Positions 21,241 to 32,039 of a stretch of DNA of 36,991 nt are shown piece after piece. Every line of letters begins with the position of its first letter. Position 1 is the first letter of the stretch. The DNA comes from Sphaeroforma arctica JP610 (taxonomy: Eukaryota; Opisthokonta; Ichthyosporea; Ichthyophonida): the NCBI RefSeq assembly GCF_001186125.1, contig NW_014039966.1, positions 20,705 to 57,695 on the forward strand, written 5' to 3'. The notes beneath the pieces were generated by a model, which saw only the letters and a program-made list of their open reading frames with translations, was not told the origin of the DNA and searched no databases. The position numbers and the translations under genes were made by a program.

Positions 21241-21451
21241 TGTTGTCGCGGTTACACCGCTCTGTATAAAAAAAGGTCATTCCCGGCCCTTGTTAGTTGT
21301 CCTTAAAATATAGGAACCACCAGGGTTCTCTATAGTTGTCCTACATATGAGACTTATAATTACACCAATATACACTAATTTTTTTTGGTATATTTACGAC
21401 AAATATACAATAAAAAATAGTTCTTCCACGTCCAACGAATAATGGACTTCA
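21241..21451 (+). repeat. Copia-2 left LTR
   Basis: Begins TGTTGTCGCGG and ends with CA just before the primer site. The core ATTCCCGGCCCTTGTTAGTT followed by GTCC is shared with the right copy at 32040, as are GGGTTCTCT, TTGTCCTA and ATGAGACTTAT. The copies are strongly diverged, so the insertion is old. Confidence 0.75.
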
Positions 21452-21454
21452 TTA

Positions 21455-21464
21455 GGTTATGGGC
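21455..21464 (+). promoter_or_regulatory. Copia-2 primer-binding site, half-tRNA-iMet type
   Basis: GGTTATGGGC three bases after the LTR's terminal CA, complementary to the anticodon-arm sequence GCCCATAACC of initiator tRNA-Met and identical to the Copia-1 site. Confidence 0.7.
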
Positions 21465-21498
21465 TGTAAAGCTGTAGTTTATTTTATTCGAAAGTAAC

Positions 21499-21986
21499 CA
21501 TGGTCCCCCATCTTACCAGAATCGCAAACTCTGGGAAGAACTTTCATTCGTTGGTGACAAATACGACGACTGGCGTGATAATCTGTACATGGCCGCTGCA
21601 ACTTCCTTTAATAAATACTACTTAAATCAAGTCCTCCACTTCAAGGTTCCTGATGGTACCCTTGATACTGACTTTGAGACCCCTCGTGGTCATTCCCAAT
21701 CTCGCGGCTGAACCCCTGGAAACATCTGATCCCACACATTTAGTTGTGTGAATACACAGAAATAAAAATGAATCAATATATTATTCGCATCAAGAACATT
21801 AAATCGTACATTCTTCCTCGGGCGATACTCTATACTTCTCATTTACTTGAATGGACTTTCAATAAAATCAAAGGCTCTCCTTCGGGACCCCTGGACACAT
21901 TCCTATGTCAACTGGACACTCAATATTGCTACAAGTATACAAAAATATTTTCTCCTGTCAATCTTGCACACTTTCATGCATTTAGA
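21499..21986 (+). pseudogene. Copia-2 gag, N-terminal part, interrupted
   Basis: About 21522-21711 reads LWEELSFVGDKYDDWRDNL and YMAAATSFNKYYLNQVLHF before a TGA; GDKYDDW is the same motif as in the other two gags. An ATG at 21499 is out of frame with it. The frame from 21744 (MNQYIIRIKNIKSYI, FNKIKGSPSGPLDTFL) continues gag-like sequence up to the Gypsy LTR. Confidence 0.65.
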
Positions 21987-22829
21987 TGTAAGATTCGGTC
22001 TCTCAAGGCGATATTAACGCCGTAGTATAAATAAACGCGTAGGTAATTTCTAAGTATCGTGAAAATATCCAAGTAAATAAACGAAATAAGACATTTAGGA
22101 AAGTTAGGTATGCCTCGTGAAAACAGCAATACTCTGAGGGATTGTGAGGCTGATACATGGCCTATATATAATCCTCTCAGTACTGTTTCCGCCGAAGGGA
22201 TTTTATTTAGTGTTTCGTTGTCGCTCTATTAAAAACTATGGCATGTTTCACTGGGGCGAATCCGAGAGACTCATAAAATCCTATCTTTAGAAAAAATAAA
22301 TAACATAATAAAAATACTCTTGATGTGCTTAGTTATTGTCTTAACCAATAACTTGCCACTATCAAGAATTACCGACTTAGCCTTCATCAGACTGGCACAT
22401 CTGGTTGGCTGATCGGAGGATCAACTAGGTAACGTTAATAGTTCCTAGAAACCTATATTCGGTTGAGCCATCTCGCTACCGAAGTATTCAGATGTAGATA
22501 AAGTTGGAAAGTAAATATAGTTCTATTAATAGAACTAGACCAACTCTTATGTTTGGTATTTTACTGAGGTCTTTTAATGGTCTCGCCCAAATATCTGATA
22601 TGTAAAATGGAAAAGGTATTAATTAATAAAACCATTAAACCCATTTTAGGAAACTTAAGTTCCTCGTGCTATTAAGAGTACATTTAGGAAACTTGAGTTC
22701 CTCGTACTATTAAGAGTACATTTAGGAAACTTAAGTTCCTCGAACTATTAAGAGTCCGTTTATAATTTACGTACCGCTTAAGAGTACGTTTATAACATAG
22801 AGTCTAATGCGGAAGCCCGGCTTATTACA
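21987..22829 (-). repeat. Gypsy 3' LTR
   Basis: 843 bp, TGTAAGATTCGG ... CTTATTACA. Compared with the other LTR it has about eight substitutions, one roughly 25-bp extra segment near 22055 and a third copy of a 38-bp unit (ACATTTAGGAAACTTAAG...), which the other LTR has twice. Confidence 0.95.
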
Positions 22830-22830
22830 C

Positions 22831-22844
22831 AGCCCCCACCCAGC
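22831..22844 (-). promoter_or_regulatory. Gypsy polypurine tract
   Basis: On the minus strand GGGTGGGGGCT lies directly before the 3' LTR, the expected place for plus-strand priming. The stretch 22845-23120 between it and the last ORF is non-coding. Confidence 0.6.
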
Positions 22845-23120
22845 TTTGAAACCCATGAGAAGCAAGTTGCTCACTCAAGTTGATTATGGGTCAAAAAGCG
22901 AGAAAGGAAAAACGGGTCGAAACATTAAGTAGCATAACATATAGTTAATGTTTCTCAGGCGGCGAAATTAAGTGTTCTCGGTTACCCTGTGAGTTTTGGG
23001 CTTAGGTCCAGTAGGTCCGTGGTGGTCGACTGAACGTTTCTTACGCTTCAGTGTCTTAAGCACATATGAAGGATGAGCATTAAAGCTCGGGATAAATGCT
23101 GTAGACGGATAAGTTTTAAC

Positions 23121-23914
23121 TTACGTTCCTTCAGACGATGGAAACATGCTATCTTTTTCAGCTTGTGACTTATGCAGGCGTTTACGCCATTTTCGATTAA
23201 AGGCTTTTAAATAGTCTTGATTATCGAAAGCATCTGAAATCAACTCAGCTATTATACCGTCTATAAAGCGTGTACGATAGTATGTATAGCCTCCCTTATC
23301 CGTTCTCCATATAATGTCTTTATATTCAGAACGATCAAGAGGGGCATTAGAATCATGTCTTCTTGCGAGGACAATCGCTGTAGTCGGAATACGACTTGTG
23401 CCTATATTAAGCGCACTAGAACCATCGGGGTTATTTACGTCGTACGTTCTACTTTTAGTTTCTGCTACAGAGACTATATATGGACATATCCATTTAGATG
23501 TTAATACAGTAGCATCGGAATTACGTTGACGGATGTTAACTCTGTCACCAACCTGATACTCTGCTATCTTCTTGGTAGTGTTCCAACGCTTTTGCCTTTT
23601 TAATAAGGCTATATTGCGTATTTCTCGCAAGCAAGAATATACAACGTTATAAATACGTTGTACCTTCTCTAAGCAGGTAAATCATGGTGATCCGGTTCGT
23701 CCTTGTTAAAGGGGCTTTGTAACTCACTATATCTGCCACGAAAATAGTGAGCGGGTGTAGTTCCTGTAACCGGATCAACATACTCGTTCATCTGTGTTTG
23801 TACCCACTTAAGGTGGTACGGCCAATAATCTGCATCAACACGTACGCAAGAAGAACCTAAGTCTTCTATGGCGCGTTTCATTCGCGCCTTGCGTTTGTGG
23901 CTTATATGGCACAC
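23121..23914 (-). pseudogene. Gypsy integrase C-terminal region, frameshifted
   Basis: 23914-23669 and 23630-23121 (minus) are in frames different from the rest of pol. The first includes KRAIEDLG and DPVTGTTPAHYFRGRYSEL. The second includes YQVGDRVNIRQRN and SKWICPYIVSVAETKSRTYDV, the SH3-like GPY/F-type DNA-binding module, then a basic tail KAFNRKWRKRLHK. In the junction (about 23915-23895) a third frame shows YKPQTQGANE, the family block holding the catalytic Glu. Confidence 0.8.
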
Positions 23915-23921
23915 CTCTCTT

Positions 23922-25046
23922 TTAGCATATGCTGGATACGAGTACTAGCGATTCCATTACGTCATCGCAGAACTCACTACCGTTATCAGCGCACATAATA
24001 CCCGGCCACCCGTGGTCAGCAAAGACTTGGCAACATAATTCTGCCACGGTCTGCGTATTTTTATCCTTTAATGGATAGAGCAAGTTAAACCGTGACACCA
24101 CATCAAAGAAGTGGCATACGTAACGGTCGCCTGTGTGCTCGGACGTGGGTAGGTCAACCAGATCAATGATGACCCTGCGCCATGGAACATCTTCAGTCAC
24201 ACTCTTAAGCGGTGCGAACCTATAGCGCTTGATCTGATTGAGATCACAGTCTGTACATGACTGATATACCCTGTCAACTAAAGTTACCAGCTTAGGGTGC
24301 GCGATCCCATGTCGCTTAGCATCTTTAAGTGCGTCTACTACGTTCTGGTGCTTCAGCTTATGGTTTCGCGTCAGCCAAGCAATAATGTTTTCATCATTCT
24401 GCTCCTCCAGAATAAAGGTAGGGTGTTGAGAATCCACTTGCGTGGTCACTAAGTCTGTAGTGTTTCCAGACTCCTGTCCTGCTTTCGCATGAGTGTCAGA
24501 AGTGCGCTCATGTGCGTTAGATACACCTGACATATTAAATAGTCGCATTATATGTGTATACGCTTCAGGATTGTCTTTCATTAATCCCTTCAGAAATATG
24601 GGTTGAAAGACCTCGGGCTTGGACTTTATGTTATTAAACAGAGTCCTAGCTAGAGACTGACGCTTCTTAACAGTGTCATTCGTAGATTGTATTTCTTGTG
24701 TACAGACTTTAAATGCTGTGTTGCCTTTGAACTGCTTAACGTTCAATTGGGTAGAGAGTGGAATCTCTGATTCTTTGACCTTGTTAAGGAAGATCTCAGA
24801 AGGGGTCCATTTGGTTGTTCCAATGGGACCTATACGACATATTATAGTATGTCTCCAGGGCGTCTTCTGGAACTCTCGGGTACCCTGATATAGGAAAGTA
24901 TCTACTTCCTAATCTAAATATATTGGCTCGCATTGTATCATGCTTATTAATTTATTGAGCCATGGATCTTTACTCCGTAATGGGCAACACACCGTGATGG
25001 TAGCTTTATGTATATGAACATAATTTAATATCTGGGCAATTAACTG
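23922..25046 (-). pseudogene. Gypsy integrase N-terminal and core, one in-frame stop
   Basis: The open part 24746-23922 carries the HHCC-type zinc motif (HKLKH ... CTDC), then VIIDLVDLP (first catalytic Asp) and MCADNGSEF (second catalytic Asp). The frame continues upstream through a TAG at 24909-24911 into the methyltransferase-like region. It ends in a frameshift just before the catalytic Glu block. The enzyme would insert element DNA into chromosomes; this copy cannot be made intact. Confidence 0.85.
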
Positions 25047-25880
25047 TCATGGTGGATTAGCCCACGCATTATGTTTGGAGAGGTCTATTTGAAAGGCGTC
25101 TCGTAAAGGATGATTTAAAGTCCTGTAATTCGATAGTTGTGCATTATGATGTGCAGCAAACATATCTATGGTATGTGGCCAGAATATCTTTTGAGCCAAT
25201 TCAAACCACCTGGGATTACACTTCCAGTCAGTGGCTAGTAACTCACGTACGGATTTATTAAAGTCCGGTACAAAGCGTGATAACATATCCGGTAAATGGT
25301 TATGTATTCCTGGCAGATGTTTTATATCAAAATGAAACTTTGATATTGTATCATGCCAGCGACTCAGTAATTGTGAGTCGGGTTTCATCTCTTTCATATA
25401 TTGAAGATATTTCTGATCACACATCAGCGTAAATGCTGTTCCGTATAAGTAATCTCGGAAGTGTGTTAAAGCTGCCACTATGGCTAATAGCTCTTGTTTA
25501 ACAGTTGGATAATTCAGCTGTAAAACATCCATTGCTCGACTAAAGAATTGTATATATCTCGGTTTGTTATTTAAAACCTGATATAATACTCCTCCAAGGG
25601 TTAAGTCGGAGGCGTCCGTTGCTATTTCAAACGGCACGCCATCGACTGGTCCTTGTACAACAGGGGCTTGTTGGACTGCGTGCTTGAGCGCTTTAAATAC
25701 TTTATCACACTCTTTAGTCCACAAGTCTCCTAGTTTGCCTTTATGACATCTTAAGTGCCCAAAAGGTTTAAAGTAATCAGCCAAGTGTGGTACTCCATAT
25801 GAAAAGAAGTTTACAAACCCACACATGCTGTTCACATCTCTTCCTGTAGTGGGTGTTCGCCAATCTAACAGGTGTTCCAC
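24940..25880 (-). pseudogene. Gypsy RNase H plus Dam-like methyltransferase-type domain
   Basis: RNase H: FEIATDASDLTLGGVLY, KQELLAIVAALTHFRDYL, FTLMCDQKYL and HLPDMLSRF contain the catalytic Asp/Glu residues. Next comes PRWFELAQKIFWP, HTIDMFAAHHNAQLSNY (about 25175-25125), DAFQIDL and NAWANPP (25058-25050), cut by TGA (25049-25047) exactly where the motif NPPW needs Trp. The same frame goes on with QLIAQIL and ATITVCCPLRSKDPWL. This matches the pattern of phage-type adenine methyltransferases and the methyltransferase domain known in DIRS-type retroelements. Whether it ever methylated DNA is unknown. Confidence 0.65.
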
Positions 25881-27026
25881 ATTACCGGGGTCGATTTTAA
25901 TACCTTCCCCAGATATACGTTAGCCTAAGAGCTGTATTTCGCTCATGGCAAAGTGACATTTCTTTTCGTTAATCTTGAAGTTTTGTTCGCTGAGTCTCTA
26001 AAGGACTCGCCTGACTAATGCGGCATGTTCGCCCTTAGTCTTAGAAAAGATAACTATGTCATCTATATAGACTTGCACGTTAGGTATGTCTGCAAACATT
26101 TCCTCCATTACTTGTTGGAAGAATGCTGGTAAAGAGTGTAACCCGAAAGGTGCACCTCTGAACCGGTATTGTTTACCTTTCTACGTAAAGTTAAAGTTTT
26201 TACGGTGTGGTTCATATACCTGCATTTGATGGTATCCTTGTGTAAGGTCTATAGTTGTAAATACTGTAGCATCTTCCATCCTTCGCAGTAGCTCGTTAAT
26301 ACGAGGTAAGTGAAAGCTATGAGTCGGCAATAATTCATTTATTGGACTCATATCTAAACATACTCTGACTTTCTTAAACGATTCGTCAGAGTTATGTTGG
26401 TCTACGGCTAGCAGCGCCAAGTTAACTGGCGTCTGCTGATAGTTAATTTCTATCACTCCATCTGCTAGCCATTTCTCAACTCGTTCTTTTACCACAGTCT
26501 CGTGTCTCCAGGATACATAGTTCCTTGAGGGACACTTTAACTGTGTAAAGTCTACCTTGGTTAAGTCAAGGCTGACATATCCGTCGTTAACGCGGACTTT
26601 TGCCCAATCTGTGATCTTTATTTTCTTATTAACTAGAATAAGATCCATGATTTTGTTCGCAAAGTCAGGTATTAATGCCTTGACTGTGTCTGACGGGGGT
26701 TTATATGGATTCAGACAGTTATCGTCTGATTGATTCTTTAATGGATCTATGTTATTTGGTAGACCCGTTACGGTTATACCTAGAGTGAGTAAATCGCTCA
26801 TTCCGACTATAATGGCGTACTTCTGTGACATCTTAGCTATCACAGCTTGGGTAGTGATATTTCTATCATCGGCCAGGGAGATTTTAACATCTGTGGCGAT
26901 GGTATCACACACAGCAGTTTTATCATCAGCTGACATGAGGTGAGTTGTTTGTGTTCTCCTTTCGATATCTTTCATTAATGCAAAGCGATCGGATATACAT
27001 GATATTTCTGAATCAGGGTCAATCAA
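25881..27026 (-). pseudogene. Gypsy protease and reverse transcriptase, three in-frame stops
   Basis: Protease: VYCNGNKILALIDPDSEISC, where the catalytic D-(T/S)-G is D-P-D. Reverse transcriptase: KVRVCLDMSPINELLP, FTTIDLTQGYHQMQV (first Asp), [15 protein letters not shown], and [11 protein letters not shown] (26058-26069 codes YIDD). Stops in the same frame: TAG 26181-26183, TAG 25998-26000, TAA 25920-25922. All other motifs are well kept. Confidence 0.85.
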
Positions 27027-27125
27027 CGCAAGGATTTTATTTCCATTGCAATAGACAGGGATTATTACACGCTCCTTTAAAGGGTCGTTGTATTGTCTGT
27101 GTAACGATTGTACCTGGTAGTACCT

Positions 27126-28391
27126 TCACTCCAACATAATGTTGGGCTTTTTGTCACAAGACTTAGTTTGATAGCCATTGGTCTTCTCACACTTGTCGCA
27201 CTTAATAAGAAAGTGTGTACAGGTGGATGCATGCCGGTCATTCCAATAACCGTTAGGGGTTAACTGGTACATGTCATACCCACACTGTGCGTCGGCACAT
27301 TTCTTAATCTCCGTAGATGGAGGTTCCATGTCCTTCGCTCCTGCGCGTGCCCGTTTATTGGGTCGCGTGGATAGAGTGGAGTCGCGAGCACGTGTATATT
27401 GGGGTCTCTCGTTTGAGGTCTGCCTGGATACGTACCCGTGATCGGTGTGTTCCCGCGGCTTCTTAACAGCCGCTTTTCCCTTCGATGTTACTCGAAGTGC
27501 GGGGAAAAGGGTGGATACAGTATCATAAAACTGTTCCCACGTAAGTCGGGATAGATGAAACTTTGTTTCATGTCTCTTGTCTCGAGCCTCAGTCGCGTGT
27601 TTACGTCGCAACTCGGTGTACAGGCTCTCACGGTCTTTATTCCCTATGTTCTTACAGAACACGGGCATAACCAGGAACTCGTACCATCGCTGTGCCTTGT
27701 CCTTTGTTATATCTGGACGTTTCAGGTCAGCATCTAGCTTCAGAATATAACTCTGAATGGGCGTGTTCTCAACTGGTTCAGTTAAAATTGAACTCAGTCC
27801 AGGGCTACGCATGTCCTTGCTTAACAAGGATGTAACCAACCAACACACAGCTGGCCAGTCACGACAAGTGTCTAGCTCATGCTGGTGTCGCTGCAGGATC
27901 AAATAACTTGTACCTGTAGGGTCAAACATCTGCATTAAAGCAGAGATCCATTGCTGGGGAGCGATATCATTCGTCTCCAGCATGATCGTAAACGCATTAA
28001 GCGTACGGGTTAGCGTGTCGAGGTCATGGTTGTTTATAAACTCGATCTGCTTGCTGTTGGCATCCTGATCTGTCCCTTGTATTGCTGGTTGTCCCTGTGG
28101 TCTTGTCCACGGTGGGCCTGAAGTAACTGATCAATGCGCTTTTGCTTAATCGCAATCATATTCGCAAAGTATGCTACATCATCAGCATGATGCGCATCGT
28201 GGGCGATTTTCATTTTAATGGTATAATCGTCGACCGATTAATTAAGTTCGGTCACCTCGTCAGAGTGAAAATCCTCTGCGGGTTGATATAGCGGCAGCGG
28301 TTGCTTCTGCGGCAGCGTTAGCGGTTTCTCTCTCCATCTTCTTCTTTTCAGCTTTACGCTTCTTAGAAGGAGTATTGTCTTTCTTGGTCAT
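27126..28391 (-). pseudogene. Gypsy gag
   Basis: A Lys-rich start (MTKKDNTPSKKRKAEKKK) lies at 28391 but runs into TGA. After a frameshift the main frame reads from about 28065 (IEFINNHDLDTLTRTL) through Met 27983 to 27126. This part is a 285-residue capsid-like helical domain, then a basic region (RPNKRARAG) and Cys/His clusters (CADAQCGYDMY ... HASTCTHFLIKCDKCEKTNG) acting as nucleic-acid-binding fingers. It ends in TGA, with pol continuing in the same frame. Confidence 0.75.
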
Positions 28392-28513
28392 AATCTTAAC
28401 TTATGACCTAGCTTGTCTCTTAAGGACTAGCGACAAGAAAACATTTGTGGTAGTTAATCTACCTTTACGCTTAAGTAGTCTAAGTAATTAATACCTTTGA
28501 TAACTTTAAAATG

Positions 28514-29292
28514 TGTAAAATTCGGTCTCTCAAGGCGATATTAACGCCGTAGTATAAATAAACGCGTAGGTAATTTCTAAGTATCGTTAAGACATTTAGG
28601 AAAGTTAGGTATGCCTCGTGAAAACAGCAATACTCTGAGGGATTGTGAGGCTGATACATTGCCTATATATAATCCTCTCAGTACTGTTTCCGCCGAAGGG
28701 ATTTTATTTAGTGTTTCGTTGTCGCTTTATTAAAAACTATGGCATGTTTCACTGGGGCGAATCCGAGAGACTCATAAAATCCTATCTTTAGAAAAAATAA
28801 ATAACATAATAAAAATACTCTTGATGTGCTTAGTTATTGTCTTAACCAATAACTTGCCACTATCAAGAATTACCGACTTAGCCTTCATCAGACTGGCACA
28901 TCTGGTTGGCTGATCGGAGGATCAACTAGGTAACGTTAATAGTTCCTAGAAACCTATATTCGGTTGAGCCATCTCGCTACCGAAGTATTCAGATGTAGAT
29001 AAAGTTGGAAAGTAAATATAGTTCTATTAATAGAACTAGACCAACTCTTATGTTTGGTATTTTACTGAGGTCTTTTAATGGTCTCGCCCAAATATCTGAT
29101 ATGTAAAATGGAAAAGGTATTAATTAATAAAACCATTAAACCCATTTTAGGAAACTTAAGTTCCTCGTGCTATTAAGAGTACATTTAGGAAACTTGAGTT
29201 CCTCGTACTATTAAGAGTACGTTTATAATTTACGTACTGCATAAGAGTATGTTTATAACATAGAGTCTAATGTGGAGGCCCGGCTTATTACA
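28514..29292 (-). repeat. Gypsy 5' LTR
   Basis: 779 bp, TGTAAAATTCGG ... CTTATTACA, nearly identical to 21987-22829 apart from the indels described there. On the minus strand it drives the gag-pol frame. Confidence 0.95.
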
Positions 29293-29389
29293 TATACGGA
29301 GTGACGACGAAGTCAGGGATGCTTGGTCCTAAAAACATTGGCAACTTTGCGATGTATGTCACCTATGAGAATGTTTTGCCCTTGTTATG

Positions 29390-30000
29390 ATGTTTATTCA
29401 AGACGCCTTCATCTCCAGTTTTGATCGATCTAATCACGATGAAGCCCGTCGCCTTCTTGTCTTTTGGACAACGATATACTCTGGATCGGGTCAGTATCAT
29501 TCTCTTGCATCAATCGAATCTCGAATGAAGCACTCCTAAAACCCCCACGACTCCTGCTATTCGGCGTCATCTGCTACTCTCCTGGAACAATTTCAATCTG
29601 AACTTGTTCTACTCGTCCTCGACTCACAACGGAAGAGTATATAGAGGAGCCGCATATTTGCATGTCCGGCAAATATTACCCTACTGCTCTCACTCAACAG
29701 GTTTGCCCCAAGAGCAGTGCGTAAACATGCTTTTTTCATTTGCCGAGACCACGACTCACAAGGCCCCTTCATGCCCCACGGCATGCGGCCGATATGACAG
29801 CAAAAGACACATCAGCGCCGACTGCGACGCAGGTTCTGGTTCCTGTATGGAATGTAATACGTTGCTACTGTATGCTTCCAGTGGTCTAATAAACAGAGTT
29901 TCGCATGTTCAGAGTTCGTTGCTCGTGTAACTGTTTTTCTTTTCTTTAATAAGTCCGAACAGACTTCACTTATTATTGGTACTGGTGCCTCCGCCAGTCT
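29390..30000 (+). pseudogene. Copia-2 gag C-terminus, zinc knuckle and protease
   Basis: About 29390-29540: FIQDAFISSFDRSNHDEARR, then WTTIYSGSGQYHSLASIES, a gag-like helical segment ending in a stop. About 29775-29820: CPTACGRYDSKRHISADC, a CCHC-like knuckle. About 29950-30000: SLIIGTGASASLGLL, the protease active site with Gly in place of the catalytic Asp of DTGAS. Frames differ between the three parts. Confidence 0.65.
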
Positions 30001-30439
30001 CGGTTTACTTCTTTACTCACTAAAATCGAACATGGCAAATTTTTACTTCTCCCGCGGATAATACAAAGAATATTTCTAGACGACGTGGACTGCTCCCTAA
30101 TCTCGGCCTCAGCTATGTTTGTACCGGTCTCTTCGAATCGATTATTGCCCAGAACAGCTTGCAGGACAATGGCTGTACTCTATGTGACCCAGCGTGGACC
30201 CGTACACTTCACTTTTTGCATACAGGCACACGCCGCACTATCACCCGTGACAGAAATAATTATTAAACTACTTTGCATGACCTCACGTACCTTTGCGCTA
30301 CACCTACTACGGTCTAGTGTGCCACTACGCTTTCCACTACTCCACCTCCTACTCATCACCCCGTCACTGCTTCTACCAATAATACGAATACCATCGCAAT
30401 AACGCACATGGAATCCGAGCTACTACCCTCAAACAAGCT

Positions 30440-31560
30440 CGAAAGAAAAATGTCACGCTCGCCCACCGCGCCTTGGCGTTGCTACTGAGATATACTATCA
30501 ACTCCATCCTACACTCTGGATGGGGGCCATGACATAATAGACCACACGCCTACCATTGATTTTTATGCTTATAAAAACAATGTACAGCTTGCTTGCTTTC
30601 TTGGCTCTGACCAGTGGAGTTTTAGATAACTTTCGTAAAGTGTAAAGTCAACTTTTTTACATGCAAACCTCAAATGGTCAAACATCGCGACCATTGCCCG
30701 TCAAAACATACAGCGCTGATCTTGGCTACCCCGTTCCCCTTCAACCGTGCAGCCGCTGGTGGTCTCTCATCCTCTCCCGTTTACAGTGTTAGCCATTCAT
30801 TATCCGCAACATATCTCTCACATTACTCCAACATGGACTTTGCACTCGAAGTCGCCTCTCCTGGGTCTATTCAATTGTCGCGCTCATCAGTACCCTTCGT
30901 ATTGCTGTTCTCCTTGATACCGAATTGAAAGTTACGATTAAATTCGCCACTTCTCACTCGGAGTTCCCAAAACATTGTAAAATTTCTTTATCCGGCACGA
31001 TGCGTCGTAAGCCTGTGCCGCATCTAAAGCAACTTCACGTTGACCTTCGAGGGCCTATGCCCAAACATCAAAGCAGAACACGTCTGATCACACCCTCAGC
31101 ATGTTGGTGCGCGTTCCGTCGTTATACAATCCTCATACTCTAGTCGCCGATGGCGACGCCAGTCCCGCCACCAAAGCCATGCTGCTTTCACGGCAGATAA
31201 CTATCAATAAGATAATTCTTTATAGAACTTGCACCTGGCACGCTTAATACCCTTGCCCGCACGTTCTTTCTTGATTCCGGCCAACTATTGCATCTCTGGT
31301 CCCTTATCCTGGCCTATTAGAAGTGAGGGCCTCACGACACAGGATCCCATTTACACCTCCACGGACAAATAGCACAGTACTCCGGTGCCTCGCGTCTCTC
31401 GGGCTCGTTATGGCTGGGTTGTGGCCTATCTGTTTGAAAGCCCTGCTCATAAATCCATGCACGTATATGCTGCGCACGGTCACAATGGCGTCATTCTCGG
31501 CCGCGCTGCCAACAGTACTCGCGATACATACATCGTGCAGTTTTTTTTCACACACAGCAA
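30440..31560 (+). pseudogene. Copia-2 integrase region, decayed
   Basis: LAHRALGVA near 30460 matches the pre-integrase H..LGH. KPVPHLKQLHVDLRGPMPKH (about 31012-31071) matches the first-Asp block (H.D..GPM). YLFESPAHKSMHVYAAHGHNG (near 31425-31490) then VILG matches the K...A..G..LG block after integrase. Catalytic residues beyond the first Asp are not discernible. Confidence 0.6.
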
Positions 31561-31829
31561 GTTGTCAACACCCGCAATATTTAGTTTTTCTCTGTTGAGC
31601 GCCTTCAAAAGACCTCTGATGGAAGATTGTGTGCACACGTCTGCAACTTCTTGCACCCACAAGATCCCCGTGTTGTGGCACAATATACATCCGTCTACCA
31701 CTACTGCCATAATCCCCTTTATCGCTGCTGATGTTCTGGTTTCCCGCACTAGTTCGCCAATCTCCATCCCTTATACTTCTCCTAATTGATCGTTACCTCA
31801 TAGCCCATCTTCTGTCGTGCCTGCCCCTG

Positions 31830-32036
31830 GTGACCCTTGGCACTGGTACGCCAAAGGGCCTCAAGCACATACAGATACGGACTCATTACATTCGGGAGTG
31901 TGTTAAAAATAGGGTTCACACCTTTAATTACATCCGTGCTGATGTCAGTTCTGCCGACTTGCTGACGAAGAGTTTGCATCGCCCCAAACATACTAAACTT
32001 ATAGACAAATTGATGTCTTCGGTCCAACTTTTCTGA
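31830..32036 (+). pseudogene. Copia-2 RNase H C-terminal end
   Basis: GLKHIQIRTHYIRECVKNRV followed by FNYIRADVSSADLLTKSLHR fits the conserved Copia end (KHID.R.HF.RE.V ... ADLLTK.L). It stops at TGA, followed by a GACGGGGG purine tract (about 32034-32041) and the right LTR. The upstream RNase H and all of reverse transcriptase are deleted. Confidence 0.8.
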
Positions 32037-32039
32037 CGG

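Larger units (their letters stand above)
21987..29292 (-). mobile_element. Ty3/Gypsy retrotransposon inserted in Copia-2
   Basis: Two direct LTRs (21987-22829 and 28514-29292) with TG...CA termini flank minus-strand gag, protease, reverse transcriptase, RNase H, a methyltransferase-like domain and integrase. RNase H comes before integrase, which is the Gypsy order. The flanks (TTAGA on the left, TATAC on the right) show no target-site duplication. Coding is one frame from 27983 to 23922 with six stops, then frameshifts. Confidence 0.9.

Noticed and set aside
29593-29784. 63-residue minus-strand ORF
   Set aside because: Opposite strand of Copia-2 gag; no motif of its own.
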